Shown here: positions 8,735 through 17,470 of the stretch, one piece after another | Numbering within the stretch: the first letter of the stretch is position 1 | How the letters are laid out: every line of letters begins with the position of its first letter | Origin: CAZKRU01 sp964555235 | GTDB taxonomy: Bacteria; Verrucomicrobiota; Verrucomicrobiia; Methylacidiphilales; CAMAQI01 | Length of the DNA: 44,047 bases | NCBI GenBank assembly: GCA_964555235.1 | Contig: CAZKRU010000033.1 | Span: forward strand, 1-44,047 | Reading direction: 5' to 3' | Position numbers and translations under genes: made by a program | Notes under the pieces: generated by a model | The model's database searches: none | What the model was told of the DNA's origin: nothing | Seen by the model: the letters and a program-made list of their open reading frames with translations, nothing else

Positions 8735-10932
8735 TTCAAGCCCTCATCGATAAATTACCGCTTCGTTCCTGGAGTGGACCGCTCACTCAGGACCTTGTCC
8801 AACGCCCGGGAGATTTTGGTCTTGGAAAAATTCCACAACGCCTTCAACCCGACGCAACGACCACCATGGTCTGCGGTTATTGCTCCACCGGTTGCGGATT
8901 GAACATTCACCTTCGCGATGGAGAAGCAGTGAATCTTTCCGCAACCACCGATTATCCGGTCAATCTTGGAATGGCCTGTCCCAAAGGATGGGAAGCCCTG
9001 ACCCCCCTGGATGCACCGGATCGGGCAACCAAACCACTCCTGCGAAATGCCGATGGCGAGCTGGTTCCTGTTTGTTGGGAGGAGGCGATCTCTGCATTTG
9101 TGATTCGAATGAAGGAGACACAAGAGAAGTACGGCCCTCACTCCATTGCATTTCTCAGCACCGGTCAGATCGTGATGGAGGAAATGGCACTCCTCGGAAC
9201 GCTTGCAAAATTTGGAATGGGAATGCTTCATTGCGATGCCAATACGCGTCAGTGCATGGCGACCTCTGCCGTTGCCTATAAACAATCCTTCGGCTTCGAT
9301 GCACCCCCGTTCACCTATCAGGATTTTGAAGAGTCCGATGTCCTGATTCTTGTCGGCTCCAATCTCTGCATCGCTCACCCGATCATGTGGCAACGGATTT
9401 GCCGCAATCCACATCGTCCTGAAATTATTGTCGTTGATCCCCGGTCCACCGAAACCGCCATGGCCGCAACTCAACACTACGCGATTCAGCCAAAATCCGA
9501 TCTCACACTGCTCTATGGAATTGCCCATCTCCTAATTGAAAATGGCTGGATCGATTCAGCCTACATTGAACGTCACACCAGCGGTTACGACGGGTTTCGT
9601 GAACATGTTCGCGAGTTTACTCCGGAGCGTGTCAGCAAGGAGAGTGGAATTTCAATCGAGCGCCTGAAGAAATTCGCCCAGACGATTCACAAGGGAAAAC
9701 GGGTCTCCTTTTGGTGGACGATGGGGGTGAATCAAAGCCACGAAGCCGTTCGCACCGCCCAAGCTCTCATCAATCTGGCACTCATCACTGGGAATATGGG
9801 ACGTCCAGGAACGGGAGCCAATTCGATCACGGGACAGTGCAATGCCATGGGATCGCGACTTTTCAGCAACACGACGAATTTGATTGGCGGACATGATTTC
9901 CTCAAAGAAGCGGATCGGAAAAAGATCGCCGGGATTCTTGGGATTCCGCAAGAGGTTATTCCGAGCGAAAACAGTCTGGCCTACGACCAGATCATCGACC
10001 AAATCGACAAAGGGAAAATCAAAGGACTCTGGGTCATCGCAACGAATACCTCCCATTCTTGGATCCACCAAAACGGCTTCAATGAAATCGTCAAGAAACT
10101 CGATTTCCTCGTCGTACAGGATATGTACGCCACGACCGAGACCGCTCAACACGCCGACCTCGTCCTCCCTGCCGCCGGATGGGGCGAAAAAGAAGGATGC
10201 CTTATTAATTCGGAGCGGCGCATTGGTCTCGTCAAAAAAGTTCGCCGCGCTCCTGGCGTTGCGCTTTCGGATTTTAGCATCTTTCGACTCATTGCCCAAG
10301 CGTGGGGTTGCGGAGAAATGTTTAAGCGTTGGACCTCCCCCGAAGCGACTTTTCAAATTTTGAAGGATTGTTCGAAAGATCAACCATGCGACATCACCGG
10401 CATCACCGACTACGCGATGATTGACCGGGAGGGAGGAATTCAATGGCCGCTCCCGGAAGGAACGACCACGATCAAAACCGAAAGACGTCTCTTCGAGGAT
10501 GGCGCTTATTTTACTCCCGATCAAAAAGCAAAATTCCTCTATGATGCCCCAAGACCGATGGCGGAACCGACGGACGATGCCTATCCCTTTCTCCTCCTGA
10601 CGGGACGCGGAAGCTCGGCTCAGTGGCACACCGAGTCGCGCACAGGAAAATCGGAAGTCCTCAAAAAACTTTCTCCGGGAAAAATCTACTGCGAAATCCA
10701 CCCGGAAGATGCCACAGGCTTGGGGATTTCCGATCAAGAATGGATCGAAGTTTTTTCGAGACGTGGCACCTTAAAGGCAAGGGCCTTTGTCACTCGCACC
10801 GTGCAACCGGGTCAAGTTTTCCTCCCCATGCACTACGCGGAAACCAATCAACTCACCTATCCCTCATTCGATCCATACTCGCGTCAGCCGTCCTATAAGG
10901 CCTGCGCGGTTCAAGTCAGAAAAGCTCATTAG
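8731..10932 (+). CDS. nasA: Assimilatory nitrate reductase catalytic subunit
   Basis: Molybdopterin-guanine-dinucleotide oxidoreductase of 733 residues. The N-terminal cluster cysteines are C48-x2-C51-x3-C55 and C83 (CGYCSTGC ... ACPKGW). Cys175 in NTRQCM is the likely molybdenum ligand, as in nitrate reductases. GNMGRPGTG and the C-terminal LLTGRG...THSR-like domain follow. There is no Tat signal, so it acts in the cytoplasm, reducing nitrate to nitrite for NirA. Extra C-terminal [2Fe-2S] or NasC-type parts are absent, which fits a separate electron donor, the upstream DmsBC fusion. The stop TAG is created by the IS insertion; before insertion it would have been TAA. Confidence 0.9.
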   Translation: MIQALIDKLPLRSWSGPLTQDLVQRPGDFGLGKIPQRLQPDATTTMVCGYCSTGCGLNIHLRDGEAVNLSATTDYPVNLGMACPKGWEALTPLDAPDRATKPLLRNADGELVPVCWEEAISAFVIRMKETQEKYGPHSIAFLSTGQIVMEEMALLGTLAKFGMGMLHCDANTRQCMATSAVAYKQSFGFDAPPFTYQDFEESDVLILVGSNLCIAHPIMWQRICRNPHRPEIIVVDPRSTETAMAATQHYAIQPKSDLTLLYGIAHLLIENGWIDSAYIERHTSGYDGFREHVREFTPERVSKESGISIERLKKFAQTIHKGKRVSFWWTMGVNQSHEAVRTAQALINLALITGNMGRPGTGANSITGQCNAMGSRLFSNTTNLIGGHDFLKEADRKKIAGILGIPQEVIPSENSLAYDQIIDQIDKGKIKGLWVIATNTSHSWIHQNGFNEIVKKLDFLVVQDMYATTETAQHADLVLPAAGWGEKEGCLINSERRIGLVKKVRRAPGVALSDFSIFRLIAQAWGCGEMFKRWTSPEATFQILKDCSKDQPCDITGITDYAMIDREGGIQWPLPEGTTTIKTERRLFEDGAYFTPDQKAKFLYDAPRPMAEPTDDAYPFLLLTGRGSSAQWHTESRTGKSEVLKKLSPGKIYCEIHPEDATGLGISDQEWIEVFSRRGTLKARAFVTRTVQPGQVFLPMHYAETNQLTYPSFDPYSRQPSYKACAVQVRKAH

Positions 10933-11940
10933 AGCATATTCGATTTAGTTAGTCGCATATTGTGCATGTTTAAAGAAGTTGAGGCATTCTGTTGGGGTTA
11001 GGGTTTTGAGGGCTTGAGCGAGAGTTTCCTGGATCTGTTCAAGGGTTCGAGAAGTTGATTTTCTGATGAAGGCTTTGATCTTTGAAAAAACCATTTCGAT
11101 GGGATTAAGGTCAGGACTATAAGGAGGAAGATAGAGGATTGAAGCCCCTCTTTTTTCGATTGCTTCTCGCACTCCTTTGACTTTATGGCTCGATAAGTTA
11201 TCGCAGATGACCAAATCCCCCGGTTGAAGAGTGGGTCCCAGACACTGATCCACATAAGCCAAAAAAGTAGCGCCATCCATCGGTCCATCAAAAATCATAG
11301 GAGCTGTCATTTCATCTTTACGTAAGGCTCCAATAAATGTGGATGTTTTCCAGTGCCCGTGACTGACCAAATCCCGACAACGTTTGTTTCGTGGCGCACG
11401 TCCGTAAAGACGAGTCATTTTAGTGTTTAATCCCGTTTCATCCAAAAAGATCAGCCTGTTAATATCCCATTCCTTTTGCCACTCCCTCCACTGTTCACGG
11501 GCTTGGACGATATCAGGTCTTTGAGTTTCGGCGGCGATTAGAGTTTTTTTTATAGCTTAAACCCCAATGATCCAATCGATTCCAAAGAGCGTTAATCCCT
11601 ATTTTAACTCGAAGTGTCTTCGCGCATCGCTCTTGCAACTCCTGCAGCGTGATATCCGTCCGCTGATCAATCCATTCTTGGATTTTTGCCTGATGAGGCT
11701 CCAATCGAGAACGACGATATCCCCCTATTTTCTTACTCTCACAATGCCCCTTGACCAAATAACTTCCCCAATACCGCTCCACGCTTCTTTTGGATACATC
11801 AAATCGCTTCGCGACTTCCTGGCTGCTTTGCCCTTTCTCTCGGGCTTGAATGATTCGTTTCCTTAAATCCGGTGTGTAGGGGTTCATCTCCCCATCTTAC
11901 CACTTCTTTTCTAATGCGACAAACTAAATCGGAATTGCTC
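10932..11940 (-). mobile_element. IS630-family insertion sequence
   Basis: A 1009-base element bounded by TA on both sides (10930-10931 and 11941-11942), the target duplication typical of the IS630/Tc1 group. The terminal inverted repeats are 27 bases (10932-10958 and 11914-11940), matching at 23 positions, each starting GAGCA and containing CGATTTAGTT. The transposase is on the minus strand in two frames. The element lies inside the stop codon of nasA and separates the operon from its downstream hairpin at 11944-11976. Confidence 0.92.
10945..11887 (-). pseudogene. IS630-type transposase, frame-shifted at an A8 run
   Basis: The first part (11887-11513) carries the helix-turn-helix domain of IS630 transposases (EVAKRFDVSKRSVERYW) and ends in GLSYKKNSN. 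The second part carries the DDE catalytic domain: LDETGLN (first Asp), VICDNLSSH (second Asp) and YSPDLNPIEMVF (Glu), ending at 10945. The two join if one base is removed from a run of eight A on the coding strand near 11543-11550; then the protein reads KKTLIAAETQRPD without a gap. A -1 slip at the run reads TAA at once, so simple -1 ribosomal shifting does not work. Either a single-base insertion has killed it or transcript slippage at A8 makes a working 7-A message. Confidence 0.85.
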
Positions 11941-11943
11941 TAA

Positions 11944-11976
11944 TGGTAGGGCGGGATCGATGACCCCGCCCTACCA
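11944..11976. repeat. REP-like hairpin, former nitrate-operon 3' end
   Basis: Perfect 12-base arms TGGTAGGGCGGG (11944-11955) and CCCGCCCTACCA (11965-11976) around a 9-base loop. Its tips are shared with the repeats at 1157 and 30941. Before the IS insertion it would have begun right after the nasA stop codon, so it may have ended the operon's transcript, although no T-run follows. Confidence 0.7.
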
Positions 11977-11985
11977 AATACGATC

Positions 11986-12228
11986 TCACTTTGAAGCCGC
12001 CAAAAAAGCCTTGAAATTTTTTTCGGTCGCGAGCCAGCGGAGGCCTTCGGCGAGATTGTGTTGTTCGGGGTCTTTTCCCATGGCTCGCGCGACTTTCAAG
12101 AGTTTGTAGAGTCTTAAATTCTGCGGCACCACTTCCAGCGCCCAAAGGCCTTTCATCACCTCGGGACTCTCTCGGGCGACTTGAATCAGGGTGACGATGC
12201 TCTCTGGAATGGGGACCTTTTTCCTCAT
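11986..12228 (-). CDS. Small hypothetical protein
   Basis: Unrecognised protein of 80 residues from ATG 12228, or 84 from TTG 12240. It is mostly helical and amphipathic (ESIVTLIQVARESPEV, LYKLLKVARAMGK) with no membrane segment. It converges on the nitrate operon and diverges from the chemotaxis gene. The smooth composition and normal codon use make it likely to be real; nothing points to a function. Confidence 0.5.
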   Translation of the reverse strand: MRKKVPIPESIVTLIQVARESPEVMKGLWALEVVPQNLRLYKLLKVARAMGKDPEQHNLAEGLRWLATEKNFKAFLAASK

Positions 12229-12409
12229 TTCCTCATTCAAACTCTAAAACTGATAAAGACTAGAAAATTGTGATATGGATTTACCGTGACGATGTCGTAA
12301 CACAAAACGCACCCAGCCGCAATATACCGGCACTACTCTTGCTATCAACCTTCTATGTGTCGTCCTTACAAGCCCGTGACTCGTCTTTAGTTTCGCCACT
12401 CTCATCCCT

Positions 12410-14320
12410 ATGGATATCTCATTAAAAAATCGGTGGAAAAAGGTCTCTCTCCGAATCAAAATTTTAGGGGCGGTCGGGATCGTCGTTCTTCTCGGAATTG
12501 CGCTCAATGCATTTGCCGCTCTTAAAATTCAACAAAATGAACAAACCCAAGCGGCCCGCAAACATGCCGGCATGACCTATCGGGAAAGTTTGAACTCGTC
12601 CAAAAAGACCATGCTCTCCGCCCTTTCTTACATGAATCAATACCGTTTGACTGCGGACAAAAACGAATGGATCAAGGCCCAGGAGACGATCAAGAGCTTA
12701 GAACAGGAGTTGGCAGGCATGCCCCATTTGGAGGGAAGCTCCGATTGGAGTGAAATGAAAAAAAGCCTTCAAGAAGGACAAAAACGACTTACTGAAAAAA
12801 TTGATCTTCTCGGAAACGCTTACCGCCGCGCCAAACAATCCCGGTTGGCCACGAATGCCCTTTCAGACCAGATCACCTCGGCCCTGCACGGATTTTCAAA
12901 AGAACTGGAACGTTCCGGAGCGAAGACGGAAGGACTCCGGGATTCGATGTACCTCCTCCACGAAGCCGCCACCGCCAGCTTAAAACTCCAAGCAGACTCC
13001 TCGGATCCTCAATTGGACAAAATCCTCCCTCGCCTCAGCAGTGTGGATACCGGAATCCAAGCAATTCGCGCAACGAAACTCACCGATCCCCAGCGTGAAA
13101 TCATCGACGAGGTTAATGAACTTTTTAAAGAATACCGTTCCGAGCTTTCTCAGGTTTCCTTGACGACAAAAGCCTACGCCGCCTCCGTCGAGGCACTCGA
13201 TCAGGAGGGAACTGTTTTTGGAACGGCCGTCGACCAAGGACTTCAAATTCGAGCGATTTCCTCAGAACCGATCGCAACCGATTTCTGGAGTCAACCCCTG
13301 ATAATCGTCACCACCACCTCGGTGGCCTTTACCATTTTAGGGATCTGGGTCGGATTTCAGATCACAAATTCAATGACTCCCCCCTTGGAACGCGCGGTTC
13401 AGACCATGTCAGATGCAATGAAGGGAACTTCGCAATCGGCTCAGGGCGTCGCCCAATCATCCGTGTCTGTGGCAAATGGATCCTCCAAACAGGCCTCTTC
13501 GATCGAGGAGTCAAGCGCTTCACTCGAAGAAATTTCTTCAATGACCAAACGGAACACCGAGCTCGTCGGAATGGCCAGTGCTTTAGCTCGGGAGACGCGC
13601 CTTTCCGCCGAGACCGGCACCTCGGAAATGGGGACCATGATCGCCGCCATGAAAGAAATTGAAAAAGCCAATTTTGAAGTGGAAAAAATCATTAAATCCA
13701 TTGACGAAATCGCCTTCCAAACCAATATCCTGGCCCTAAATGCCGCCGTCGAAGCGGCCCGCGCCGGGGAACATGGACTCGGCTTTTCCGTTGTTGCCGA
13801 GGAAGTCCGACGACTCGCCCTTCGAAGCGCCGAAGCCTCCCGTGAGACCTCGCAAAAAATTGAGGGATCAATCGTAAAAACGAAATCTGGATCCAAAGTC
13901 ATCGACACGATTGGAAAACGTTTGAACGAAATCGTCAAAAAAGTACGCGAGGTCGACAATCTGGTCGCGGAAGTCACCAAAGGCTCCCAAGAGCAGGAAC
14001 GCGGTATTTCCCAAATCAACCTAGCCATTGTGGAAATTGAAAAAATTACTCAGAATAACGCGTCAGCCTCGTCCCAAACCGCTTCGGCAAGTCAGGAACT
14101 GACGAGTCAAGCCGCCAAGATGTGGGAAGTCGTCGAAGAGCTTAAAGAATTCATCCATGGGGGAGTGACTTTGATCTCGATCACCAAAGTGAGCTCCGAG
14201 CCAATTCAAGCCATTCCCGCAAAACAATTCGCACCAAAAAAAACGCTCCCGCGAAACGGTCACTCAAAACCTCATCAACACCGCTCTACCCCGCCGCGCA
14301 CCCTTTGTAGCAGTCGCTGA
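12410..14320 (+). CDS. Methyl-accepting chemotaxis protein
   Basis: The 636-residue sensor has TM1 at about residues 17-37, a helical periplasmic domain of roughly 260 residues, TM2 at about 296-318, a short connector and a long methyl-accepting coiled coil. The signalling tip DEIAFQTNILALNAAVEAAR with GEHGLGFSVVAEEVRRLA is intact, so it should bind CheA and CheW. The periplasmic part looks like a four-helix bundle, and its ligand is unknown. A Pro/His/Arg-rich tail of about 40 residues after the coiled coil has no NWETF-like tether. The second chemotaxis protein downstream (15763) shares only the signalling core. Start at ATG 12410; 12241-12409 holds no gene. Confidence 0.92.
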   Translation: MDISLKNRWKKVSLRIKILGAVGIVVLLGIALNAFAALKIQQNEQTQAARKHAGMTYRESLNSSKKTMLSALSYMNQYRLTADKNEWIKAQETIKSLEQELAGMPHLEGSSDWSEMKKSLQEGQKRLTEKIDLLGNAYRRAKQSRLATNALSDQITSALHGFSKELERSGAKTEGLRDSMYLLHEAATASLKLQADSSDPQLDKILPRLSSVDTGIQAIRATKLTDPQREIIDEVNELFKEYRSELSQVSLTTKAYAASVEALDQEGTVFGTAVDQGLQIRAISSEPIATDFWSQPLIIVTTTSVAFTILGIWVGFQITNSMTPPLERAVQTMSDAMKGTSQSAQGVAQSSVSVANGSSKQASSIEESSASLEEISSMTKRNTELVGMASALARETRLSAETGTSEMGTMIAAMKEIEKANFEVEKIIKSIDEIAFQTNILALNAAVEAARAGEHGLGFSVVAEEVRRLALRSAEASRETSQKIEGSIVKTKSGSKVIDTIGKRLNEIVKKVREVDNLVAEVTKGSQEQERGISQINLAIVEIEKITQNNASASSQTASASQELTSQAAKMWEVVEELKEFIHGGVTLISITKVSSEPIQAIPAKQFAPKKTLPRNGHSKPHQHRSTPPRTLCSSR

Positions 14321-14349
14321 AATAAATAGAATTTATGTCAATCAGACGA

Positions 14350-14717
14350 CAGGGCAGACGCATCTAAATTCATAGGGTGGTGGTCGATTTTTGTCTGGTT
14401 TTGGCGACCATCAGGCGGCGTACTGCTCGGTAAGCTTCTGAAAGCGTTGATAGCCCTCGATCGCTTTCTTGAGTGGTGGGACTTTTTCGGCAGGGACATA
14501 GCGTGAGGCATTGCCCCCTTTTTGCCAGGCTTGATGGTTGTAGTAGGTTTTATTTCTCAAATCGAGGATCCTCGGCACTCCCGGACTCAAATTCATGACT
14601 TGGGAAGATCCTCACCATTGCCGCTTGCTCAATGCGTTGCGGGGGCGATGACTGCCCCAAAGAACTCATGACTCAAAAAATAGACTCCACCCTATGAATC
14701 TAGATGCGTCTGCCCTG
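14350..14717. mobile_element. MITE-like element with 31-bp inverted ends
   Basis: The ends 14350-14380 and 14687-14717 are inverted copies of 31 bases with one mismatch, starting CAGGGCAGACGCATCTA. The body is only about 300 bases and holds a broken minus-strand frame, so it cannot move by itself. No target duplication is clear. A 56-base copy of its right end recurs at 17242-17297 with 2 mismatches. The parent transposon is not in the window and I cannot name its family. Confidence 0.8.
14411..14596 (-). pseudogene. Fragment of a transposon-associated protein
   Basis: The 61-residue frame has NASRYVPAEKVPPLKKAIEG followed by YQRFQKLTEQYAA. This resembles the C-terminal half of small 'RYVP...L..AI..Y..F..L...Y' proteins that are common beside transposases; the Cys-rich N-terminal half of that family is missing. 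It lies wholly inside the MITE-like element, so it is most likely a leftover of the parent transposon and not a working gene. Confidence 0.5.
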
Positions 14718-14878
14718 AATAAATTATTGACAGAGAGTCTTCATTGCTTAGGTTAAAGTTATTATTTCTCCTTCTATTGAAAAGGTTTTACACTCAATTG
14801 TTTCTCGCGGTTCCGGGATGTCGAAAAATCAATATTTTTAGGGGCAAAGGGATAGAAAAACAAAAATAGGAAACAAAA

Positions 14879-15610
14879 ATGAATAAAGTACTAATAGCAC
14901 TCTTCTTATCTGTAACTTGTCTTACGGCACAAACAGTTCTTAGATTAAATGGATCCACGACTGTGAATAATGCTTTAGTGAAACCGAATCAAGCGGCAAT
15001 CGAAGCGGCGACTGGGGGTAAATTGCAGGTGACTGCAAATGGCTCGGGGAACGGGTTGACGGATCTTGCCGAAGGACGTGCCGACGTGGCGATGATTTCA
15101 GCACCACTAAGCGATGTTGCTGGAAAGGTCAACTCGAAGAAGGCGGGAACGATCGAAGCGGCCCAATTTAAAGAATTCCTTGTGGGAAAGACTCAGGTGG
15201 CGTTTGTGGTGAATAGCGCAGTTGGAATCGAAAGCTTGACGGGCGACCAAATGAAAAGTCTTTTGATTGGAACTGTCAAAAACTGGAAGGACGTGGGCGG
15301 GGCAGATCAACCTGTGGTGGTGGTTGTTCCGGCCATTGGAGATGGAATTAGAACAACATTGGAAGAGACTCTCATGAAAGGATCTACTTTTGTGGCAGAT
15401 GCACGCGTTTTGCAAGTGACGAATCAAATTCCGGTCGCCGTTAAGGCGTTACCAGGGGGGCTTGGTATTTTGGGAGTTAAAGGGGTGGCGGGGGATGTAA
15501 AAGTAGTGAAGCTCGATAAAGAAATATCTGCGTCGCTTTACTTGGTGACCAAGGGCGAGCCGACTGTGGATATGAAAAAGCTAATTGACGCAGTCAAGTC
15601 AAAGTCCTGA
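14879..15610 (+). CDS. PstS-like periplasmic substrate-binding protein
   Basis: The 243-residue protein has a signal peptide (about residues 1-17, cleaved after LTA) and a PBP-like domain. LNGSTTVNN near the N-terminus and ANGSGNGLTDLAEGRADVAM match the phosphate-contact loops of PstS. It is shorter than typical PstS and no pstCAB genes lie near, so it is probably not part of a transporter. It stands between two chemotaxis receptors, which suggests a ligand-loading role for the downstream receptor; this is inference. AGGA stands 9 bases before the ATG. The gene is visibly AT-richer than the blocks on either side. Phosphate is the best guess for the ligand, but related oxyanions are possible. 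Confidence 0.8.
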   Translation: MNKVLIALFLSVTCLTAQTVLRLNGSTTVNNALVKPNQAAIEAATGGKLQVTANGSGNGLTDLAEGRADVAMISAPLSDVAGKVNSKKAGTIEAAQFKEFLVGKTQVAFVVNSAVGIESLTGDQMKSLLIGTVKNWKDVGGADQPVVVVVPAIGDGIRTTLEETLMKGSTFVADARVLQVTNQIPVAVKALPGGLGILGVKGVAGDVKVVKLDKEISASLYLVTKGEPTVDMKKLIDAVKSKS

Positions 15611-15640
15611 GAAATTCTTGATCAAGGGGAACGAAAGTTC

Positions 15641-15701
15641 TGAGCAAGGACGAATCCATCATTTCGGCCTCTATAGCTGATTGATGGATTTGTCCCGCTC
15701 A
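15641..15701. terminator. Long stem-loop between binding protein and receptor genes
   Basis: TGAGC/GCTCA, GGAC/GTCC and a perfect 9-base AATCCATCA/TGATGGATT form one interrupted stem (15641-15661 with 15682-15701) around a 20-base loop. It starts 31 bases after the stop of the PstS-like gene. There is no T-run, so it may stabilise the upstream message or weaken read-through into the receptor gene rather than be a classic terminator. Confidence 0.5.
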
Positions 15702-15762
15702 TCGTTGGGAAATTGTCAAATCGCGCTCAAAACATCTCAAAAATGATGAAAATCGAGAGCAC

Positions 15763-17259
15763 ATGAAAAAATTGAGTCTACTTAAAAAGATATTACTACT
15801 GATTATTGTGGGTATTTTGGGGCAAATACTCCTGTGTTTTTGCGTTTCCAATAGTGCCGGAAAAATCAAATCTCATTCTGAGGAATTAGAGAAAGTGATT
15901 GTTCCGCTTTGTGCTCGGATTTATAATATCCAGGGTGTTTTTTTGGCTTTGGATGGCTATTTGAGTCGCTCAGCGGGTGAGGTGGACGGCGCTCTCATAA
16001 AAACCAATCAAAAGGAATGGGAAAAAAAACTTCAGGCGCTTCAGAGTGACATTAATGCGTTTGATGCTTCAGAAATGTCGGCTGATTTTAAAAAGCATAT
16101 GGAGGGATGTAAGAATTCCCTTCAAAAATACAATCGATCGGGGCTTAAGGTCTTTGATTTTAGCTCAAAAATCCTTCAAACCGAGGCATTGGCGACGGTG
16201 AAAGACGAGGTGTTACCAGCGACACTGGATATTATGAGTCATCTTGACGGAATGATGAAAGAATCCCTTTCCATCAATGCTTCTAAGGCTCAAGAGGTCA
16301 AATCTTCGAGTGCTAATCTGATTCGGTTAGCCTTTCTTCTCACCGGCGCGATCGCCGTTGGAGTGATTGGACTGAGTGTCTGGGGAACTCGGGCGCTGAT
16401 TACGATTTCATTGGGGAAAATTACGAATGAATTAAAGATTTCCTCGTCGGAGATTGAAACGTTCTCAAGTTTAATTTTGGACAGCAGCGAGCACCTTGCC
16501 AGTCAGGCAATAGATCAAGCATCAAAACTAGAAGAGACCAGCGCCTCGTTGGAGGAGATTTCATCACTTACCAGTCAAAATGCTGAAAGCGCTGGAGAGG
16601 CTAATACGCTTACCCAAGACGCAAAACTCTCCGCAGAGTCGGGGACGCAAGATATGAAAGTGATGACCCAAGCGATGGATGAAATACGTACTTCCAGTAA
16701 CGAAATTGGTAAAATCATTAAAACGATCAACGAAATTGCGTTTCAAACCAACATACTTGCGTTGAATGCAGCCGTGGAGGCGGCTCGAGCTGGCGAACAT
16801 GGTCTTGGTTTTGCAGTGGTTGCAGACGAGGTTCGAAATCTTGCTCAGCGAAGCGCCACTGCGGCACAAGAGACCGAAGAAAGAATTGATAATGCTGTCC
16901 AAAAATCAATGCTCGGCGTTGAAGTATGTCTTAAAGTGGTGAAGCACTTTGAGGGAATCTTGGCGAAGATATCCAAAGTTGACGTCTTGGTTTCTGAGGT
17001 TGCCTCAAGCTCCAAAGAGCAAGATTTAGGGGTTAAACAAGTTCGAACTACTTTACAAGAAATCGACCAGAACACTCAACAGAACGCAGCACAAGCTCAA
17101 GATGCAAGGACTACCGTTGAGAAAATGAACAAAACCCTCATTTCTATGAATGCACTGGCAAACGAGATGAAATGCCAAATCGATGGAGATCGCGGTTCTT
17201 CCAGCGTAGGAACACCCCGCACCCGAGTCAAAGTGCTTGCACAGGGCAGACGCATCTAA
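15763..17259 (+). CDS. Methyl-accepting chemotaxis protein with altered C-terminus
   Basis: The 498-residue receptor has TM1 at about residues 7-29, a helical periplasmic domain of about 155 residues (a four-helix-bundle size), TM2 at about 187-208 and a methyl-accepting coiled coil with NEIAFQTNILALNAAVEAAR and GEHGLGFAVVADEVRNLAQ. No clear HAMP domain is seen between TM2 and the coiled coil. The gene follows the PstS-like gene by 152 bases. Its last five residues (QGRRI) and stop codon lie in the transposon end at 17242-17297, so the original C-terminus was probably cut by an insertion; the signalling part is unaffected. Composition is AT-richer than the flanks. Confidence 0.9.
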   Translation: MKKLSLLKKILLLIIVGILGQILLCFCVSNSAGKIKSHSEELEKVIVPLCARIYNIQGVFLALDGYLSRSAGEVDGALIKTNQKEWEKKLQALQSDINAFDASEMSADFKKHMEGCKNSLQKYNRSGLKVFDFSSKILQTEALATVKDEVLPATLDIMSHLDGMMKESLSINASKAQEVKSSSANLIRLAFLLTGAIAVGVIGLSVWGTRALITISLGKITNELKISSSEIETFSSLILDSSEHLASQAIDQASKLEETSASLEEISSLTSQNAESAGEANTLTQDAKLSAESGTQDMKVMTQAMDEIRTSSNEIGKIIKTINEIAFQTNILALNAAVEAARAGEHGLGFAVVADEVRNLAQRSATAAQETEERIDNAVQKSMLGVEVCLKVVKHFEGILAKISKVDVLVSEVASSSKEQDLGVKQVRTTLQEIDQNTQQNAAQAQDARTTVEKMNKTLISMNALANEMKCQIDGDRGSSSVGTPRTRVKVLAQGRRI

Positions 17260-17297
17260 ATTCATGGGGTGGAGTCTATTTTTTGAGTCATGAGTTC
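17242..17297 (+). mobile_element. Truncated transposon end
   Basis: 56 bases that match the right end of the MITE-like element (14662-14717, reversed) at 54 positions. Only one end is present; no matching second end is seen before 17471. Beyond 17297 similarity to the element fades but a weak resemblance continues for about 35 bases. The rest of 17298-17470 holds no supported gene and is probably transposon remnant. Confidence 0.75.
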
Positions 17298-17470
17298 CTT
17301 GAGGTCGTCAGGATCCCAAGCGGCGTTGAGTCTTCTCTGGCGCAGGGAGTATTTTCTAGAGGAGCGTGTGAGCGGTTCACGAATTTACGTCAATCAGGTG
17401 TCACCCACCATTGACAAACCGTCAAGACTCGCCCAGAGTTTTAGAACCATCCGCATCGCTGATGGGATTT

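Noticed and set aside
9652..10737. Open frame of 361 codons opposite nasA
   Set aside because: Arg/Phe-rich nonsense composition typical of an antisense frame; nasA is intact and clearly coding.
17298..17470. Small open frame after the transposon end (MSSLRSSG...)
   Set aside because: No domain or ribosome site; its start resembles the frame in the MITE right end, so it is probably transposon remnant.
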